From Chlamydiales bacterium (GTDB taxonomy: Bacteria > Chlamydiota > Chlamydiia > Chlamydiales > JAAKFR01), in assembly GCA_022601535.1 (NCBI GenBank), contig JAJACK010000001.1, positions 660,893 through 724,892 on the forward strand: a DNA stretch of 64,000 bases, written 5' to 3'. Shown piece after piece: positions 17,183 through 26,977 of this stretch. How positions within the stretch are numbered: the stretch's first letter is position 1; every line of letters begins with the position of its first letter. Made by a program: the position numbers and the translations under genes. The notes beneath the pieces were generated by a model that made no database searches, was not told the DNA's origin, and saw only the letters and a list, made by a program, of their open reading frames with translations.

Positions 17183-17795
17183 AAATATAGAGACAAAAAA
17201 ATGGATGGCTCACCTTGATCCAAAAGGGGGAAAGAGTGTTGATCGTGTGAATAAAACGCTTAAAAAAGAGAGTCAATACGGGATTGATTTAGAAAAATTT
17301 CTCTCTAAACGTTTTCAATCAAACCACTCCGAAGAGGAGAAAAAATGGCTCGATGAAGAACTCCTCTATTTGATTTTAAGTGCTCCAGATGGATGGCTGC
17401 AAGGACATCTCATCCACCTTGGTTATCTCATTCCACAAGGAAATGCAGATCTTTTAGCTGAAGCATCAGAGTCTAGCTTTTTCAAAGAAAATCCCGCGCA
17501 TTTTCATGAGCTTGCCCAAAAATTTAACCCTTCAGGGGATCAAAAAGACCTGCTTGTGATCAGACAGATCTTGCTCTACAACCGGGTTTTTGCACAGATG
17601 CTTCAGTTGTATTTGAACAAGCTCGATATGGTGAAAGGAGTGGAAAAAGTTCCTTCAGATATTCATAAGTGGTTGAGTGATCTCTATACGCAGCTTGATT
17701 TCATCATTGCTGAAATTGCAATTAATCATCCAGATGCCGAAGTGATCCGTGATCAGCTCGCTCTTTATCAGATCAACCTTGAAAAAATTTCTTAA
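17169..17795 (+). CDS. Unassigned helical protein, member 2 of a tandem pair
   Basis: A 208-residue paralogue of the upstream protein. Two repeated units are visible: HLDPKGGKSVDRVNKTLKKE near residue 15 and FNPSGDQKDLLVIRQILLYN near residue 117. It starts inside the end of the preceding gene (14-base overlap), so the two are translated together. Its last 23 bases overlap the end of the convergent gene at 17773-18714. No enzyme motif and no membrane segment. Function unknown. Confidence 0.75.
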   Translation: MNEYKNIETKKWMAHLDPKGGKSVDRVNKTLKKESQYGIDLEKFLSKRFQSNHSEEEKKWLDEELLYLILSAPDGWLQGHLIHLGYLIPQGNADLLAEASESSFFKENPAHFHELAQKFNPSGDQKDLLVIRQILLYNRVFAQMLQLYLNKLDMVKGVEKVPSDIHKWLSDLYTQLDFIIAEIAINHPDAEVIRDQLALYQINLEKIS

Positions 17796-18714
17796 CTAAA
17801 GTCAAGTCGCGGTCATTTTTTCGAAGAGGGGTGGCTCGATCTTTTCCCTCCCGTTTTTCCAAAATTTCGCGAGGCTCTTGCTTATTTTCAAAGTAGTGGA
17901 CGCAGCAGGTGAGAAATTCGATAAAATCTCCTTCTGTTTCCAAAAGGGGAAGTGCTTTTTTTGCTAAATTCTCAAAGTGGGGATTGCGGATTTGAGAGAG
18001 ATAGGAGAGGATTTCAATAGCGAGATCGATTTCATCGATTTTTGAGAGCATTTTTTCTAATCTTTTAAATCCCACTTCCAAATCATATGTCATTTCAAGG
18101 CGGGAAACAAGATAGTCAAACCATAGAGGATCTGGCACATAGGGGTAGAATCCTTCAATTAACTCAGTCGAGTAATCGATTTCCATATTTTCGATCTTTT
18201 CATGGATGTAATCATAGAGAAATGCCTCTAAATTATGACCACAAAACGATTGGAGAGTGTTGAAGACGTCGGTAGGTTCATATCCTTGATCTGTATTATC
18301 ATCGAGAATCTGTTTGAAATATTCGAGGATATCTTGGAGTTGCTCATCCTCTTCTTCCATTTCATAACGATTGATTTGCCTATCGAGTTCATCACAAAAG
18401 ATTGAGACCGAGCGTTTTTCAGGTAGAAGACGGCGCCAGAGTTCAAAAGTGATTAAAAACGAGTGATCAGGATCTTTTAAAGGGAGTTCTTTTGCAAAGG
18501 CTTCCATCATTTCTTCAGGCGATTCAAAGTGAGAGGCAATCTCTTCGAAGTGTTCTTGGGATTCAATTGGAAGGGAGAGCTTTTTCAGATTTTGAACCAA
18601 CATAGTTGTTTCAAGTTCCCTAAAATCAATCTTTTGCCACGGCTCAATAGGGCCTTCTGGCTCTTGAAGGTTGAATTGGATCAAATTGTATAGAGCTTTC
18701 TTATGTTGAAACAT
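17773..18714 (-). CDS. Unassigned acidic helical protein (313 residues)
   Basis: A soluble protein dense in Glu, Leu and Asp, probably all-helical, with repeated short helices resembling TPR or HEAT elements (for example LAIEILSYLSQIRNPHFENL AKK region near residues 233-255) but no clean repeat. It starts MFQHKKALYNLIQFNLQEPE. No signal peptide. It ends in a basic stretch. Single gene, convergent with and overlapping the tandem-pair gene by 23 bases. Not recognised. Confidence 0.7.
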   Translation of the reverse strand: MFQHKKALYNLIQFNLQEPEGPIEPWQKIDFRELETTMLVQNLKKLSLPIESQEHFEEIASHFESPEEMMEAFAKELPLKDPDHSFLITFELWRRLLPEKRSVSIFCDELDRQINRYEMEEEDEQLQDILEYFKQILDDNTDQGYEPTDVFNTLQSFCGHNLEAFLYDYIHEKIENMEIDYSTELIEGFYPYVPDPLWFDYLVSRLEMTYDLEVGFKRLEKMLSKIDEIDLAIEILSYLSQIRNPHFENLAKKALPLLETEGDFIEFLTCCVHYFENKQEPREILEKREGKDRATPLRKNDRDLTLVKKFFQG

Positions 18715-18858
18715 AATCTTTATCCTATAACTTATGAAAACTTATGACAATTGAAAAATTAAGTGGAGTAGTTCACCGATGAAATAGAGAGGAAGTAGGC
18801 TAGATCCTACCTGCGAGTTTTAGATGGTACGGTTATTTTTTTCTTGTTTGAATGAAAT

Positions 18859-20892
18859 TTAGGATCGAGGCCCTTTTGGTTTCCATCGGTTTAAGAGGAG
18901 AGAATTACCGACAACGCAAAGAGAGCTTGCCGCCATCGCAGCCGCTCCAAAGATAGGGCTTAAAAAGCCTAGAGCCGCCAAAGGAATTCCAAGCGTATTG
19001 TAGAGAAAGGCAAAGAAGAGGTTTTGCCGCACTTTACGCAAGGTGGACTTTGAAAGATCAATCGCATCAGCAACATGAGATAAGTCACTTTGCATTAAAG
19101 TAATATCGGCAGCTTCAATCGCAATGTCTGTCCCGGTACGCATTGCAAATCCCACTTGAGCCGCTGCAAGTGCAGGAGCGTCATTAATGCCATCTCCCAC
19201 CATTCCAACACCTTCGAGTGAAGAGACCACCTGAGCCTTTTTATCGGGAAGGACTTCGGCATAGAAGCGGGTGATCTGCAACTCTTGTGCAATTTTTTGT
19301 GCTGTCTCTTTTAAGTCTCCTGTGATCATCACAACCTCAAGCCCCATTGCCTGTAGGCGAGAAACTCCCAATTGAGAACTCTCTCTTAAAGGGTCTGAGA
19401 CTAGAAGAGAGCCAATGATACCCTCTTCGTCTGCGATATAGATGGCTGGTTCTTTTGTCTTAAAGCCAAGATCTCTCATCAGGGTTGGAGAGCCTATGTG
19501 ATAGGTTTTCCCCTCAATGGTCCCTCTCACTCCTTTCCCTGGTAGAGCGGCAAATCGTGTGACTCCACTCTTTTTCCCAATATGGGCGTGACTAATTGCT
19601 TGGGCAATTGGGTGTTCAGAAAGCTCTTCGATTGAGGCCGCAATTGGGAGGAGAGAGGGAGGCTCTATCTTAGTCACTGTTGGTTTGCCTGTTGTCAATG
19701 TCCCTGTTTTGTCAACGGCGATTGTTTTGAGCTTTTCAGCTCGTTGGAGAGCTTCGGCATTTTTGATCAAAATCCCTGCATGTGCGCCTCGTCCTGTCCC
19801 AACCATGATTGCCATTGGAGTGGCAAGTCCAAGTGCACAAGGACATGCAATGACTAGAACAGCAACTGCATAAATGATTCCAGCACTATAGGTTGAAAGG
19901 GGCCACCAGATTAGAAATGTGAGAAGTGAGATGAGTAAAACAGCGGGAACAAAGATACTTGAGATCTGGTCGGCAAGTTTTTGAATGGGAGCACGTGAAC
20001 TTTGTGCTTCTTCGACCAGTCGGATAATGGCTGAAAGAGCAGTTTTTGACCCAATGGCTGTTGCTTTCCCTATGAGCGATCCTTCACTATTTTGTGTTCC
20101 ACCAAATAGCGCTTCTTTGGCTGTTTTATGGATCGGGAGGCTCTCACCTGTCAACATCGACTCATCCACGTGAGAATCACCTTCTACCACCTCTCCGTCG
20201 ATTGGAATTTGCTCTCCTGGGCGCACTTGGAAGAGATCTCCAACAGAGATTTCTTCGATTGGGATTTCGACAAATGTATCTCCTCGCTTTACACGAGCTA
20301 TTTTTGGCTGGAGTTTGAGAAGGGCCGAGATCGCTTTTGAAGCGCGTGTTTTCGAATGTGTCTCTAAGTACCGCCCGATCAAGATGAGCGTGATGATCCA
20401 AGCACTACTTTCAAAATAGAGATGTTCATTGAGATCGGCAAAAAAGACAACAACACTGAAAGAGTAGGCAGCCGTTGTCCCAAGGGCAATGAGGAGGTCC
20501 ATATTGGCTGATAAGCTTTTGATCCCGTAATAGCTACCGACGTAGAACCGCCAACCGAAACCAATTTGAAGGATGGTTGCAATGATCCATTGAAAAAGAG
20601 GAGGAAGCCACATGATGGGAAGCGTAAGAATGGTAGCGATGAAAATTTCAAGTGTGGGCCAAACATGTTGTCTCTCCTTTTTTTCATCAGGGAGGTGCGC
20701 TTGATATCCAATAGCTGCAACCGCTTTGATGACAGTTTTAGGAGAGAGACTCTCTTCTCCCTCGATTTTAGCAGAACTTGTGGCAAAACTGACAGAGGCA
20801 TTATGGACACCATCGATATTCTTAAGTGTTTTACAAAGAGCCTCTTCACAAGAGGCGCAGTGCATTCCGTCAATTTTTAAATCGATGCGCAT
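18859..20892 (-). CDS. copA: Cu+-exporting P-type ATPase (P1B-1)
   Basis: About 677 residues: an N-terminal heavy-metal domain with GMHCASC, then the P1B core. Seen: the ATPase catalytic DKTGTLT, TGES, the TM6 metal site ACPCALGLATP, the HP element in SEHPIA and the GDGINDAPAL hinge. Beyond CPC, the YN pair in AFLYNTLGIP and M-x-x-S-S in the last helix (AAMAASSLC) are the residues that mark copper(I) pumps rather than zinc/cadmium pumps. ATG 20892 (MRIDLKIDG) is preferred to GTG 20898. It faces the MORN-repeat gene across 78 bases. No copper chaperone or regulator adjoins it. Confidence 0.9.
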   Translation of the reverse strand: MRIDLKIDGMHCASCEEALCKTLKNIDGVHNASVSFATSSAKIEGEESLSPKTVIKAVAAIGYQAHLPDEKKERQHVWPTLEIFIATILTLPIMWLPPLFQWIIATILQIGFGWRFYVGSYYGIKSLSANMDLLIALGTTAAYSFSVVVFFADLNEHLYFESSAWIITLILIGRYLETHSKTRASKAISALLKLQPKIARVKRGDTFVEIPIEEISVGDLFQVRPGEQIPIDGEVVEGDSHVDESMLTGESLPIHKTAKEALFGGTQNSEGSLIGKATAIGSKTALSAIIRLVEEAQSSRAPIQKLADQISSIFVPAVLLISLLTFLIWWPLSTYSAGIIYAVAVLVIACPCALGLATPMAIMVGTGRGAHAGILIKNAEALQRAEKLKTIAVDKTGTLTTGKPTVTKIEPPSLLPIAASIEELSEHPIAQAISHAHIGKKSGVTRFAALPGKGVRGTIEGKTYHIGSPTLMRDLGFKTKEPAIYIADEEGIIGSLLVSDPLRESSQLGVSRLQAMGLEVVMITGDLKETAQKIAQELQITRFYAEVLPDKKAQVVSSLEGVGMVGDGINDAPALAAAQVGFAMRTGTDIAIEAADITLMQSDLSHVADAIDLSKSTLRKVRQNLFFAFLYNTLGIPLAALGFLSPIFGAAAMAASSLCVVGNSLLLNRWKPKGPRS

Positions 20893-20970
20893 AACCACAA
20901 CTCTAATAGCTTGTTATTTCTTGAGCAATACCCTCTTTTTTGTTATTGTCCAACTCAAAATGGAGTATAA

Positions 20971-23400
20971 ATGAAAAGATTTCTTTTGTTGGCTTTAATG
21001 ATCCCCCTTCTAATTTTTGCTGAGGACCTTCCTCCAATGAAAGTTCGGCAACCAAATTGGCGCCCTCAGGTCGTGGAAAACTATCCAACTGGAAATCCTA
21101 AGAGGGTCCTTTTTTTCGAACCTAACCTCGAAGGGGATGAAATTCCGGCAAAGGAGATCATTTTTTTCCAAACAGGACGGATCAGTGTGGAGAGTGATCT
21201 CGATGAACATGGTAGCTTTGATGGGCCGAGTGTTTCATTTCACCCAGATGGAGAGATTGCTGAGGTCGCCTTTTTTGAAGGGGGGCAATTAGAGGGGAGT
21301 GTAAAATCTTTTTATAGTGATGGCCAACTCGAAAGTTCGACGATCTATGTTGGAGGTGTAGAGCACGGCCGTTTTGAACGGTTTTATCCCGATGGGACAA
21401 AGCAAGAAGAGGGAGCTTTTCAGGGGGGGAAACTCGTCGGTGATACCTACACTTACCATGAAGATGGCTCATGCGCTTCTCAAACATATTATAAAAAAGG
21501 ATTGCCTCGCGGAAAAGCATTCGAATGGTATTCAAAGAGCAAAGGGGATGGTGAACTGTCGTCAATCCGTTGTTACAGCGATGGTCTTTTGCATGGAGAT
21601 GGGAAAAATCCTGCAGTGATTCTCTATGGGTTGAATCAAGCGATTTTAGAAGTGCAAGACTATCGATTGGGGAAGCCACACGGATTGCACCTCAAATACA
21701 GTAAAGAGGGGAAAGTCACTTATCGGATGAACTACATCGAAGGATTGAAAGATGGTGTAGAGCAGTTTTACCATAAAAATGGAGAATTCGCAGGGGGAGG
21801 TCAGTTCGTCCGCAATCTACCAGTTGGAGAACATCGGCTCAACTATGTTGATGGAACTCCAAAGAAAATCGCCCTCTATAACAAAGAGGGAATATTACAA
21901 GAGTCGATCTGTGAATATTACGAAAATAGTAAACTTAAAGCGACGTATCAACTGATTGGAGATCAATTTGAAGGAGAATACAAAGAGTGGTACAAAAATG
22001 GGCAGCTCAAAGTAGACTATGTCTATGCTAATGGAATGCTCGATGGAGAGCAAAAAGAGTATTATGATAACGGGCAATGTCAGTTAAAAGCGCATTTTCG
22101 GCACAAGCTTTGGGATGGCCCCTTTGAGGAGTGGTATGAAAATGGGAAGCAAAAATGTCGTAAAAATTACGTTGCAGGGAAGCCTACGGGGAAATTGAAA
22201 GAGTGGTATGTCGATGGAACTCCCAAGTTAGAATCTGATTTTGCCCTCGGTGAAAAGCAAGGAAAGCATCAAGAGTGGAGTGAAGAAGGAACGCTTCTAT
22301 TCGAAGGTGAATACCAAAGAGACCTTCCCAACGGATCTATTTCGGTTTGGTACCCAAATGGAAATCTTTGCCAGGAAACTTACTTTGAAGAGGGAAAGCG
22401 GCAAGGATTTGAAAAGAAATATTTTGATAACGGCCAACAAATGGCTGTGGCTAATTTCAAAGATGACCTTCTTGATGGAGAGGTAAAGAGCTGGCATAAA
22501 GATGGGTCTGTCCACACCCTCATGCTCTACAAGCAAGGGATTCCTGTTGGAGAGCATCGTGAATATTATCCTCCTGAAGAGAATGGGGTGGCTGGGAAAC
22601 TTTGCCGTGTTTACCACTACAGCGAAGGGAATTTAAATGGAGAACAAAAATCATTTCATGAAGATGGCAAGCTCGCTGCATTGATTTCCTATAAAATGGG
22701 AGCGTTGCATGGGCCTAAAATCCAATATGATGAATTAGGTAATCAGACAGAAAAAGCAAATTATATCGAAGGAAAGCTTGATGGAAAGTATACACAGCTT
22801 CTTCCATCGGGAGAGGAAGTGGTTTTCCACTACAAAAAAGATTCTCGTGAGGGAGTGCATCAGGTTTTCTACCCTGTTGACCCACAGAAAGGAAAAGTCA
22901 AAAAACTCGACGCTTTTTTTGTAAATGATCTGCTGCAAGATGAAGTGTCAGAGTATTCAGAAGAGGGGCAAAAGGTTGCAAGCACCTACTATGAGAAAGG
23001 AAAGCGGGAAGGGATTGCAACCCTTTACTCTCCAGAAGGATTATTGATGATGACAATGGAGTTTGTCGATGACCTCAGAGAAGGGAAAGGAGTGAGCTAT
23101 TTCCCCGATGGGAAGGTGAATCGAGAAGTGCATTTTCATGCAGATTTAAGAGATGGCCCGATGAAGGGGTATTACGAAGATGGAACATTGGCTAGCAGCT
23201 ACAACTATAGTGGAGATAAGCTCGATGGTCTTTGCCAAGAGTGGAACCCAGAGGGAGTTTTGATTTTTGAAGCTGAATACAGTTGTGATAAAAAACATGG
23301 AAAATTTAACAAATACTACGACGATGGAACTCCTCGTATCATCGCTCAATATGAGCAAGATAAGTTAATCGGTGAAAAACAAACTTTTGAATGCCAATAG
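20971..23400 (+). CDS. Exported MORN/YwqK-repeat protein (809 residues)
   Basis: A signal peptide (MKRFLLLALMIPLLIFAE) is followed by an almost unbroken array of short beta-hairpin repeats of about 20-24 residues, each built around a Y/W-x-x-(D/N)G core and G-x-x-x-G, for example GEYKEWYKNGQLKVDYVYAN then GMLDGEQKEYYDNGQCQLKA. I estimate more than 25 units covering residues 50-800. The family is annotated as MORN-variant or YwqK antitoxin repeat, but that name does not make this an antitoxin. Such repeats usually bind surfaces or proteins. A GGAG site precedes the ATG. Probably periplasmic or surface-located. Confidence 0.85.
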   Translation: MKRFLLLALMIPLLIFAEDLPPMKVRQPNWRPQVVENYPTGNPKRVLFFEPNLEGDEIPAKEIIFFQTGRISVESDLDEHGSFDGPSVSFHPDGEIAEVAFFEGGQLEGSVKSFYSDGQLESSTIYVGGVEHGRFERFYPDGTKQEEGAFQGGKLVGDTYTYHEDGSCASQTYYKKGLPRGKAFEWYSKSKGDGELSSIRCYSDGLLHGDGKNPAVILYGLNQAILEVQDYRLGKPHGLHLKYSKEGKVTYRMNYIEGLKDGVEQFYHKNGEFAGGGQFVRNLPVGEHRLNYVDGTPKKIALYNKEGILQESICEYYENSKLKATYQLIGDQFEGEYKEWYKNGQLKVDYVYANGMLDGEQKEYYDNGQCQLKAHFRHKLWDGPFEEWYENGKQKCRKNYVAGKPTGKLKEWYVDGTPKLESDFALGEKQGKHQEWSEEGTLLFEGEYQRDLPNGSISVWYPNGNLCQETYFEEGKRQGFEKKYFDNGQQMAVANFKDDLLDGEVKSWHKDGSVHTLMLYKQGIPVGEHREYYPPEENGVAGKLCRVYHYSEGNLNGEQKSFHEDGKLAALISYKMGALHGPKIQYDELGNQTEKANYIEGKLDGKYTQLLPSGEEVVFHYKKDSREGVHQVFYPVDPQKGKVKKLDAFFVNDLLQDEVSEYSEEGQKVASTYYEKGKREGIATLYSPEGLLMMTMEFVDDLREGKGVSYFPDGKVNREVHFHADLRDGPMKGYYEDGTLASSYNYSGDKLDGLCQEWNPEGVLIFEAEYSCDKKHGKFNKYYDDGTPRIIAQYEQDKLIGEKQTFECQ

Positions 23401-23421
23401 CTATAGTAAAATTTTTATGAA

Positions 23422-23450
23422 TTGATTGAAATATTCCTATTCTGTTAAAC
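23422..23450 (+). promoter_or_regulatory. Candidate promoter of the Na+ symporter gene
   Basis: TTGATT (23422-23427), 17 bases, TTAAAC (23445-23450), 32 bases before the ATG at 23483. The spacing is ideal but the -10 box is poor. Confidence 0.4.
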
Positions 23451-23482
23451 TGCTTCTACTTGGTTTACAGTAAGGCTAATTA

Positions 23483-24961
23483 ATGGCGTCTACACAAGAT
23501 ACTTGGAAAAAAGAATCGGGCTTTATCTGGTCGATGATTGGATCGGCAGTGGGTTTTGCTAATATATTGAGTTTCAGTGCTCTTTGCTATAGAAATGGGG
23601 GGGGAGCCTTCTTAATTCCCTATATCATTGCCCATCTGCTCGTCGGCCTTCCCATGCTCTTTTTAGAGGGGACCATCGGTCAAAAAACTAAGATGCCTCT
23701 TGTCTCTGCCCTCGGTAATGTCGCAGGCTCTAAGGGGAAACTCCTTGGTTGGCTCTCTGTACTGAGCTGTGCCACAATTGGGGGATTCTATATTGTTTTG
23801 ACCGGTTTTGCCGTCGCTTTTTCCTATTTTGCCGCGAAGGGAAGCTCTCTTATAAGTTCAAATTATTTTTTTAAAGATGTGTTTTTACACGATTCTGGAA
23901 GTCTCTCGACAGTAGGGGGTGTGGCGATAGGAGTTTTGCTCTCGACTCTTCTTGTCGCGGCTTTCACCTGGATTGTTTTATCCCGCAATATTCGCTCGGG
24001 GGTTGAGCGTCTTTGCACATTTTTCCTCCCTCTTTTGGGTGTATTAGTGGTGTTCTTTAGCATTGCGGCTCTTTTTCTGCCGGGGTCTTTAGAAGGGGTA
24101 AAAAACTATTTAATCCCCGATTTTAGTCGTCTATCTAACTGGATGTTGTGGCGTGATGTTTTTGGTCAGGTTTTCTTCTCTCTCTCTTTAGGGCTTGGTA
24201 TTGTAACGGGTTATTCTCGTCACAATCCGGAGAGTTTCAATATTAAAAAATCGATGTTTAAGGTTGCTTTGGGGGATTTTTTAATCTCCTTTATCTCTGG
24301 CCTTGCGATCTTTGGCTGTTTGGGATTTATGAGCCATACAACAGGGCGTCCTTTTTCAGAGTTGATTCGTTCTGATTCTGCTTTTGAAATTGGATTTGTG
24401 ATCTTTCCTACAATTTTGGCTCAATTTGGGGAAGTTGCGGCCCGGGTTATTGGTCCGATCTTTTTCTTCTGTATCTTTATCGCCGGGGTGACAGGAGTCT
24501 TTTCAATTGTCGAGAGTGTTGCTGGAAGTGTAGAGGTCGAGTTTAACAAGAGTCGAAAAACGGCGGTCGCCATTTCTATGGGGATGGTGACACTCTTTGC
24601 TCTTCCATTCTGTTTAGGTAATGGACAACACATCGTTGATGCTTTAGCCCCAATGGTGCTTGGGAATGCATTTTTAATCGGTGGAATTGCAGAAATTCTT
24701 TTCTTTTTAGTTCTCTCTAACGTGATTTGTGAAGAGGGAATTTGGTGGAAAAATGTAAGGCATAGTTACTCTTACCACTGCTTGAAATTCTTTGTCCTCC
24801 CTCTACTGACCCTGACCCTTATTGGAGCTCTTTACCAAGAGGTGCAAACAGGATTTTCTTTAGCAGAAATTGTTCGTTGGAGTTGGCTTGGTGGAGCTCT
24901 TCTTTTTAGTGCAGCTCTTTCAAGACGAACAGCTCCGGTTGCACAGCTGCAACAAAATTGA
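23483..24961 (+). CDS. Sodium:neurotransmitter symporter-family (NSS) transporter
   Basis: A 492-residue protein with about twelve transmembrane helices. The NSS hallmarks are at the N-terminus: GSAVGFANILSFSALCYRNG (residues 17-36), then GGAFLIPYIIAHLLVGLPM and the LEGTIGQKT block. In LeuT-like members the unwound helix 1 (SAVGxxN) binds Na+ and the amino-acid substrate. Chlamydiae carry such transporters to take up amino acids from the host; the particular substrate cannot be read. The 3' end overlaps the convergent rsmD by 42 bases. Confidence 0.92.
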   Translation: MASTQDTWKKESGFIWSMIGSAVGFANILSFSALCYRNGGGAFLIPYIIAHLLVGLPMLFLEGTIGQKTKMPLVSALGNVAGSKGKLLGWLSVLSCATIGGFYIVLTGFAVAFSYFAAKGSSLISSNYFFKDVFLHDSGSLSTVGGVAIGVLLSTLLVAAFTWIVLSRNIRSGVERLCTFFLPLLGVLVVFFSIAALFLPGSLEGVKNYLIPDFSRLSNWMLWRDVFGQVFFSLSLGLGIVTGYSRHNPESFNIKKSMFKVALGDFLISFISGLAIFGCLGFMSHTTGRPFSELIRSDSAFEIGFVIFPTILAQFGEVAARVIGPIFFFCIFIAGVTGVFSIVESVAGSVEVEFNKSRKTAVAISMGMVTLFALPFCLGNGQHIVDALAPMVLGNAFLIGGIAEILFFLVLSNVICEEGIWWKNVRHSYSYHCLKFFVLPLLTLTLIGALYQEVQTGFSLAEIVRWSWLGGALLFSAALSRRTAPVAQLQQN

Positions 24962-25453
24962 GCGACTCACTTTTCTCTTACTCTTTAAGATGAGATTTTT
25001 CGGAGGAGGAAGCGGAATTGATTCTTCAATAAAGAGATCTCCTCCAATGAGATAGGGGTTTTCATCAAAATAATCGAGCAGTTTTTCTCCCAATCCCACT
25101 CCATAGGGAGGATCGGCAAAGATGATGTCAAAGGGAGTTTGAAAAGAGGGGAGCGCTTTAAAGACATCGGTGGAGAGACAAGTGGTTTTATCGGCAACAC
25201 CGAGCTTACTGCAATTTTTCTTTACGATCCGTCCATCTTTTTCGACAAATGTGACATGAGCAGCTCCACGGCTCAACGCTTCAAGTCCAATTGCTCCTCC
25301 TCCCGAAAAGAGGTCGAGAAATGTTGCTCCTTCAATTGTGTGTTGGCAAATATTGAAAAGACTCTCTCTTAAAGCGGCAAGGGTGGGCCTTGTTCCTTTT
25401 TTAGGAACTTCAATAGAGTGCCCTTTGAATTTACCACCGATAATTCGAATCAT
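24920..25453 (-). CDS. rsmD: 16S rRNA (guanine-N2)-methyltransferase RsmD
   Basis: A 177-residue enzyme that methylates G966 of 16S rRNA. Full family pattern: MIRIIGGKFKGHSIEVP start, RPTLAALRESLFNI, motif I FLDLFSGGGAIGLEALSRGA, and the catalytic DPPYG near residue 117. The start overlaps the VWA gene by 4 bases (ATGA), so it is the last gene of a three-gene run with the VWA and TPR proteins. This coupling of an rRNA modification gene to envelope genes is unusual and may only reflect packing. Confidence 0.93.
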   Translation of the reverse strand: MIRIIGGKFKGHSIEVPKKGTRPTLAALRESLFNICQHTIEGATFLDLFSGGGAIGLEALSRGAAHVTFVEKDGRIVKKNCSKLGVADKTTCLSTDVFKALPSFQTPFDIIFADPPYGVGLGEKLLDYFDENPYLIGGDLFIEESIPLPPPKNLILKSKRKVSRSILLQLCNRSCSS

Positions 25454-26976
25454 TTGTTCAACAGTGGGACCGGGATATTAAGAGGAGCGAGGAGATGTTT
25501 AGCCGCATCGAGATGCTTTTTATTTCCATCCTCGAAAAAACGTTCATAAAATTCTTGTACAACGAGTTGGGTCCACGCTTTTTCAATGGCAGAACTACCG
25601 AGCTTTGCATTTTCAAAGGTGATTCGTTTTTTTATATCAAATCGTTGGTCGTAATACTTCCCTTGCAAAAAGAGGACAAAATCACAGAGACGATTGGTGG
25701 AACCGTAGACCACAAAGGGGCGGTTTTGATAGAGATCTGGAAGGCGACGGTTTTTAGGTTGAAGCAAAATAACTGATTGTTTGTCAACGGGAACAGCTGT
25801 TGCAACCATCTCTTTTCCAATGGGATTACGAATCATATGGATGAGTTGAACCAGTCGATCGGAGAGCTGGCCATGATCGTAACTGTAGATAAGAGCTCCT
25901 TTATTAAAGGAGGTGATAAGATCGAGTAGCGGAAGGTTATTTCCCCCTCCTGAGGCGATGGAGTAGAGGGCGACTTTCCCCTCATTGGTGTCAGTCCACC
26001 CTCCAATCACTTTCCGTTGTTTTTCTTGAGGGAGATAGGTATCTCCATCCGAGAGTAAGATCGCTGTATTCACTTCACGGTCAGAAACATTTTCAGGGAT
26101 GATCTTTCCAAGGGAGCTGTAGAGTTCTGTCGAAGCAAAGTATCCTCCATGCCCATGTTTTTCTAAAAATCCACGAGCTCTTATCACATTCTCTTCATTC
26201 CATTTGAGGGAGCTTTCAGAAAGCTTCAGCACTTTATCATCAAAGATGAGAATATTGAATGTATCTCGAGGTTTAAGGTAATCAAGAGCTTTGGATACAA
26301 CAGCTTTATTGAGGGCAAAACGTGCTCTTGGAATAGAATTGGAGCGATCGAGAAGGAAGTAGTAGTTTTGTTGAATCCGTTTGAACCGAACTTCTCGTTT
26401 AGGTGAGAAAGTTGCTTTGAAAACATAGCCAGGGCGATTTTGTTTTTGAACATATTCAATATGGACATCAAAATGGTTGCTACCGGCGACGATTCCAAGT
26501 TCATCATAGGCATCATGATTTTGGATAAAATCATTTAAGATGGGGATTTCGCTGGAGACTAAAAGGGGGGAAGAGGTGATAAATGTTTCTCCAACAAAAG
26601 GGGTCAACTCTCCCTCTCCAATCGAAGAGAAATCAAGAGGATCGTGTTCAAGCCGGAATGCTTCATCAGCAATGAGAAAAGGCTCTCCATCTGGAAAAGC
26701 GATTGAGGCCGTTGGGGAAAACTCCGCCTGAAGATCGTGTAGATCTTCTTTAACTTCTACTGTCGTTTCTGTAATTTGATCAAAGATTTGAGCGAGAATT
26801 TCACTCCGCTCTTTCCGTTTGAGAAGTTCAAATGCTTCATCTTCGATATAGGTGAGAGGGCGATCATAGAGAAAGTGTGTGGAAATAGGGTGTTTATGAA
26901 GGTAAACAACGAAAGCAAGGTGGCAGGAAAGTGCTACAAAAATAACGATAAAAAGCAGACCTTTTCGAATTTCCAA
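25450..26976 (-). CDS. Membrane-anchored von Willebrand factor A domain protein
   Basis: A 508-residue protein with one N-terminal membrane anchor (residues 6-25). A region of about 150 residues of unknown fold precedes a VWA domain of about 200 residues starting near residue 200. The metal-ion-dependent adhesion site is intact: DRSNS (the D-x-S-x-S), a threonine in FASTELYSSL, and the aspartate in LLSDGDTY. VWA domains bind protein partners through a bound Mg2+. The C-terminal 110 residues are outside the domain. The bulk should face the periplasm. It lies between the TPR gene (1 base upstream) and rsmD (4-base overlap). Confidence 0.85.
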   Translation of the reverse strand: MEIRKGLLFIVIFVALSCHLAFVVYLHKHPISTHFLYDRPLTYIEDEAFELLKRKERSEILAQIFDQITETTVEVKEDLHDLQAEFSPTASIAFPDGEPFLIADEAFRLEHDPLDFSSIGEGELTPFVGETFITSSPLLVSSEIPILNDFIQNHDAYDELGIVAGSNHFDVHIEYVQKQNRPGYVFKATFSPKREVRFKRIQQNYYFLLDRSNSIPRARFALNKAVVSKALDYLKPRDTFNILIFDDKVLKLSESSLKWNEENVIRARGFLEKHGHGGYFASTELYSSLGKIIPENVSDREVNTAILLSDGDTYLPQEKQRKVIGGWTDTNEGKVALYSIASGGGNNLPLLDLITSFNKGALIYSYDHGQLSDRLVQLIHMIRNPIGKEMVATAVPVDKQSVILLQPKNRRLPDLYQNRPFVVYGSTNRLCDFVLFLQGKYYDQRFDIKKRITFENAKLGSSAIEKAWTQLVVQEFYERFFEDGNKKHLDAAKHLLAPLNIPVPLLNK

Positions 26977-26977
26977 T

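Noticed and set aside
20971..23400. Toxin-antitoxin system, because of the YwqK antitoxin family name
   Set aside because: The name is inherited from repeat annotation. No toxin gene lies next to it and the protein is exported.
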